NCBI GenBank assembly: GCA_000697335.1
Contig: JNEM01010770.1
Span: 1-30,530, forward strand
Direction: 5' to 3'
From: Conidiobolus incongruus B7586
Lineage: Eukaryota; Entomophthoromycota; Entomophthoromycetes; Entomophthorales; Conidiobolaceae
Length of the DNA: 30,530 nucleotides
Positions 29,621 to 30,530 of this stretch are shown piece after piece. The translations under genes and the position numbers were made by a program. Numbering within the stretch: position 1 is the stretch's first letter; each line of letters begins with the position of its first letter. Under the pieces are notes generated by a model. That model had not been told where the DNA came from and made no database searches. It saw only the letters and a program-made list of their open reading frames with translations.

Positions 29621-30530
29621 TAGTTGGATTATTCATCGTAGTACATTTATCACTTGATTCTCAAAAAAACATTGTATTAATTTTCGTCCCGTTTTGAGTT
29701 ATATTACTATTATTTTTCGGGATAGGTAATTTATAATCAAATTTAATAATCAAATCAAAAAATATTTTTAAGAAAACTCTGAAACAGTTAATAAATTGAT
29801 TTTGATTGGATATTCATCTTAAACAATTTTTTAAATCTGTCAAAATTAGAATTTTAGCTTTGTTGATGATTTCATAATTTAAAGATTTTATTATTTAATT
29901 TGTAATGTTTGATTTTATTTTCATATAAGTTGTTTAAATCATAATAATTTCAAATATTTATTTTTTCATTAAAGTTGCAAGTTGAATTCATTAGTTATAA
30001 TATTAAACATATACTGAAATTCTATCAAATATTAACTGAACAAAATATCAATAGTAATTGTTTGATATTTCCAATAATTTTTATAAAATATCTAGTATTA
30101 TTAAATATTTATATATTATTAATTCAAAAGTTATATTATATAAAATTTTAAAGAGATATATTAGGTATATTGAAAAAATATATTTTCAAATACAAAACAT
30201 TAAAAGTGATTTTAAACCTTATATTTTATTTAGAAAATTATTATTATTATTATTATTATTAAAATTTCAAGTCAAATAAAGTCCTTTTTATAAAATCTAT
30301 TATCACTAATATAAATTATCAAATTTAAACATAAAATAAATAATATAAAAGGATTTCATTCAAGATATTTTAAAGAAAAATTAATTGAAATATTCAAATA
30401 TTATAAGAAAAAATAAGTAAATATATAATATTATTTGAAATATAAAGTAAAATTTTATTTTAAGGAATATTTATTAAAAAATAAATTATTATCAATATAT
30501 TTGTTTTTTATAATAAATATTTTATATTTT
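29621..30530. other. Gene-free AT-rich right end of the window
   Basis: No gene or RNA is supported. An open frame at 30058-30279 starts at TTG and is almost wholly Ile, Leu, Lys, Tyr and Asn, as expected of random AT-rich DNA. A microsatellite lies at 30239-30261. Confidence 0.5.
30239..30261. repeat. (ATT)n microsatellite
   Basis: Seven to eight ATT units in a row. Confidence 0.85.

Noticed and set aside
30058-30279. 73-codon open frame near the right end
   Set aside because: It starts at TTG, is made of Ile/Leu/Lys/Tyr/Asn low-complexity sequence and ends in an (ATT)n microsatellite.

Overview
The window looks like nuclear DNA of a fungus with a very AT-rich genome. The evidence is a Zn2Cys6 binuclear-cluster transcription factor, spliceosomal introns of only about 50-60 nt with GTAA donors, two hormone-sensitive-lipase-type hydrolases, and long gene-free stretches made almost entirely of A and T. 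An early-diverging lineage such as a Conidiobolus-like (Entomophthoromycotina) fungus would fit, but that placement is inference. There is no sign of a bacterial or organellar origin.

Layout. 1-1763: gene-free, with a decayed mariner tail near the left edge. 1764-3713 (+): Zn2Cys6 regulator. 3714-6409: gene-free, with an unexplained GC-richer island at about 5400-6240. 6410-21326: a transposon island. It holds four nearly full-length copies of one DD34D mariner family (A1 and A2 on +, A3 and A4 on -), one cecropia/Mos1-type mariner (C), and one Tc1-type DD34E element (B) inserted inside A3. One intact host gene, an alpha/beta hydrolase (14545-16032, +), sits in the middle of the island. 22009-22939 (-): three-exon TMEM198/TM7SF3-type membrane protein. 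25220-26172 (+): six-exon PITH-domain protein with a His-rich head. 26575-27978 (-): second alpha/beta hydrolase, a clear paralogue of the first. About 28880-29620 (-): decayed pogo-type transposase. The rest is AT-rich DNA with microsatellites.

The host genes do not form an evident pathway. The two hydrolases are a duplicated pair with intact catalytic triads and an almost identical C-terminal tail. The other genes look like unrelated single-copy genes.

The most notable signals are in the repeats. The transposases keep their reading frames almost without indels, but they carry many TAA/TAG codons at Gln and Trp positions, a directional C-to-T / G-to-A pattern like repeat-induced point mutation. 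Element B has two transposase-site-like repeats per end (IR/DR architecture). The mariner A copies share a subterminal palindrome just inside their 5' inverted repeat. I found no convincing new multi-gene system. All splice models and family calls were read by eye and not checked by search.
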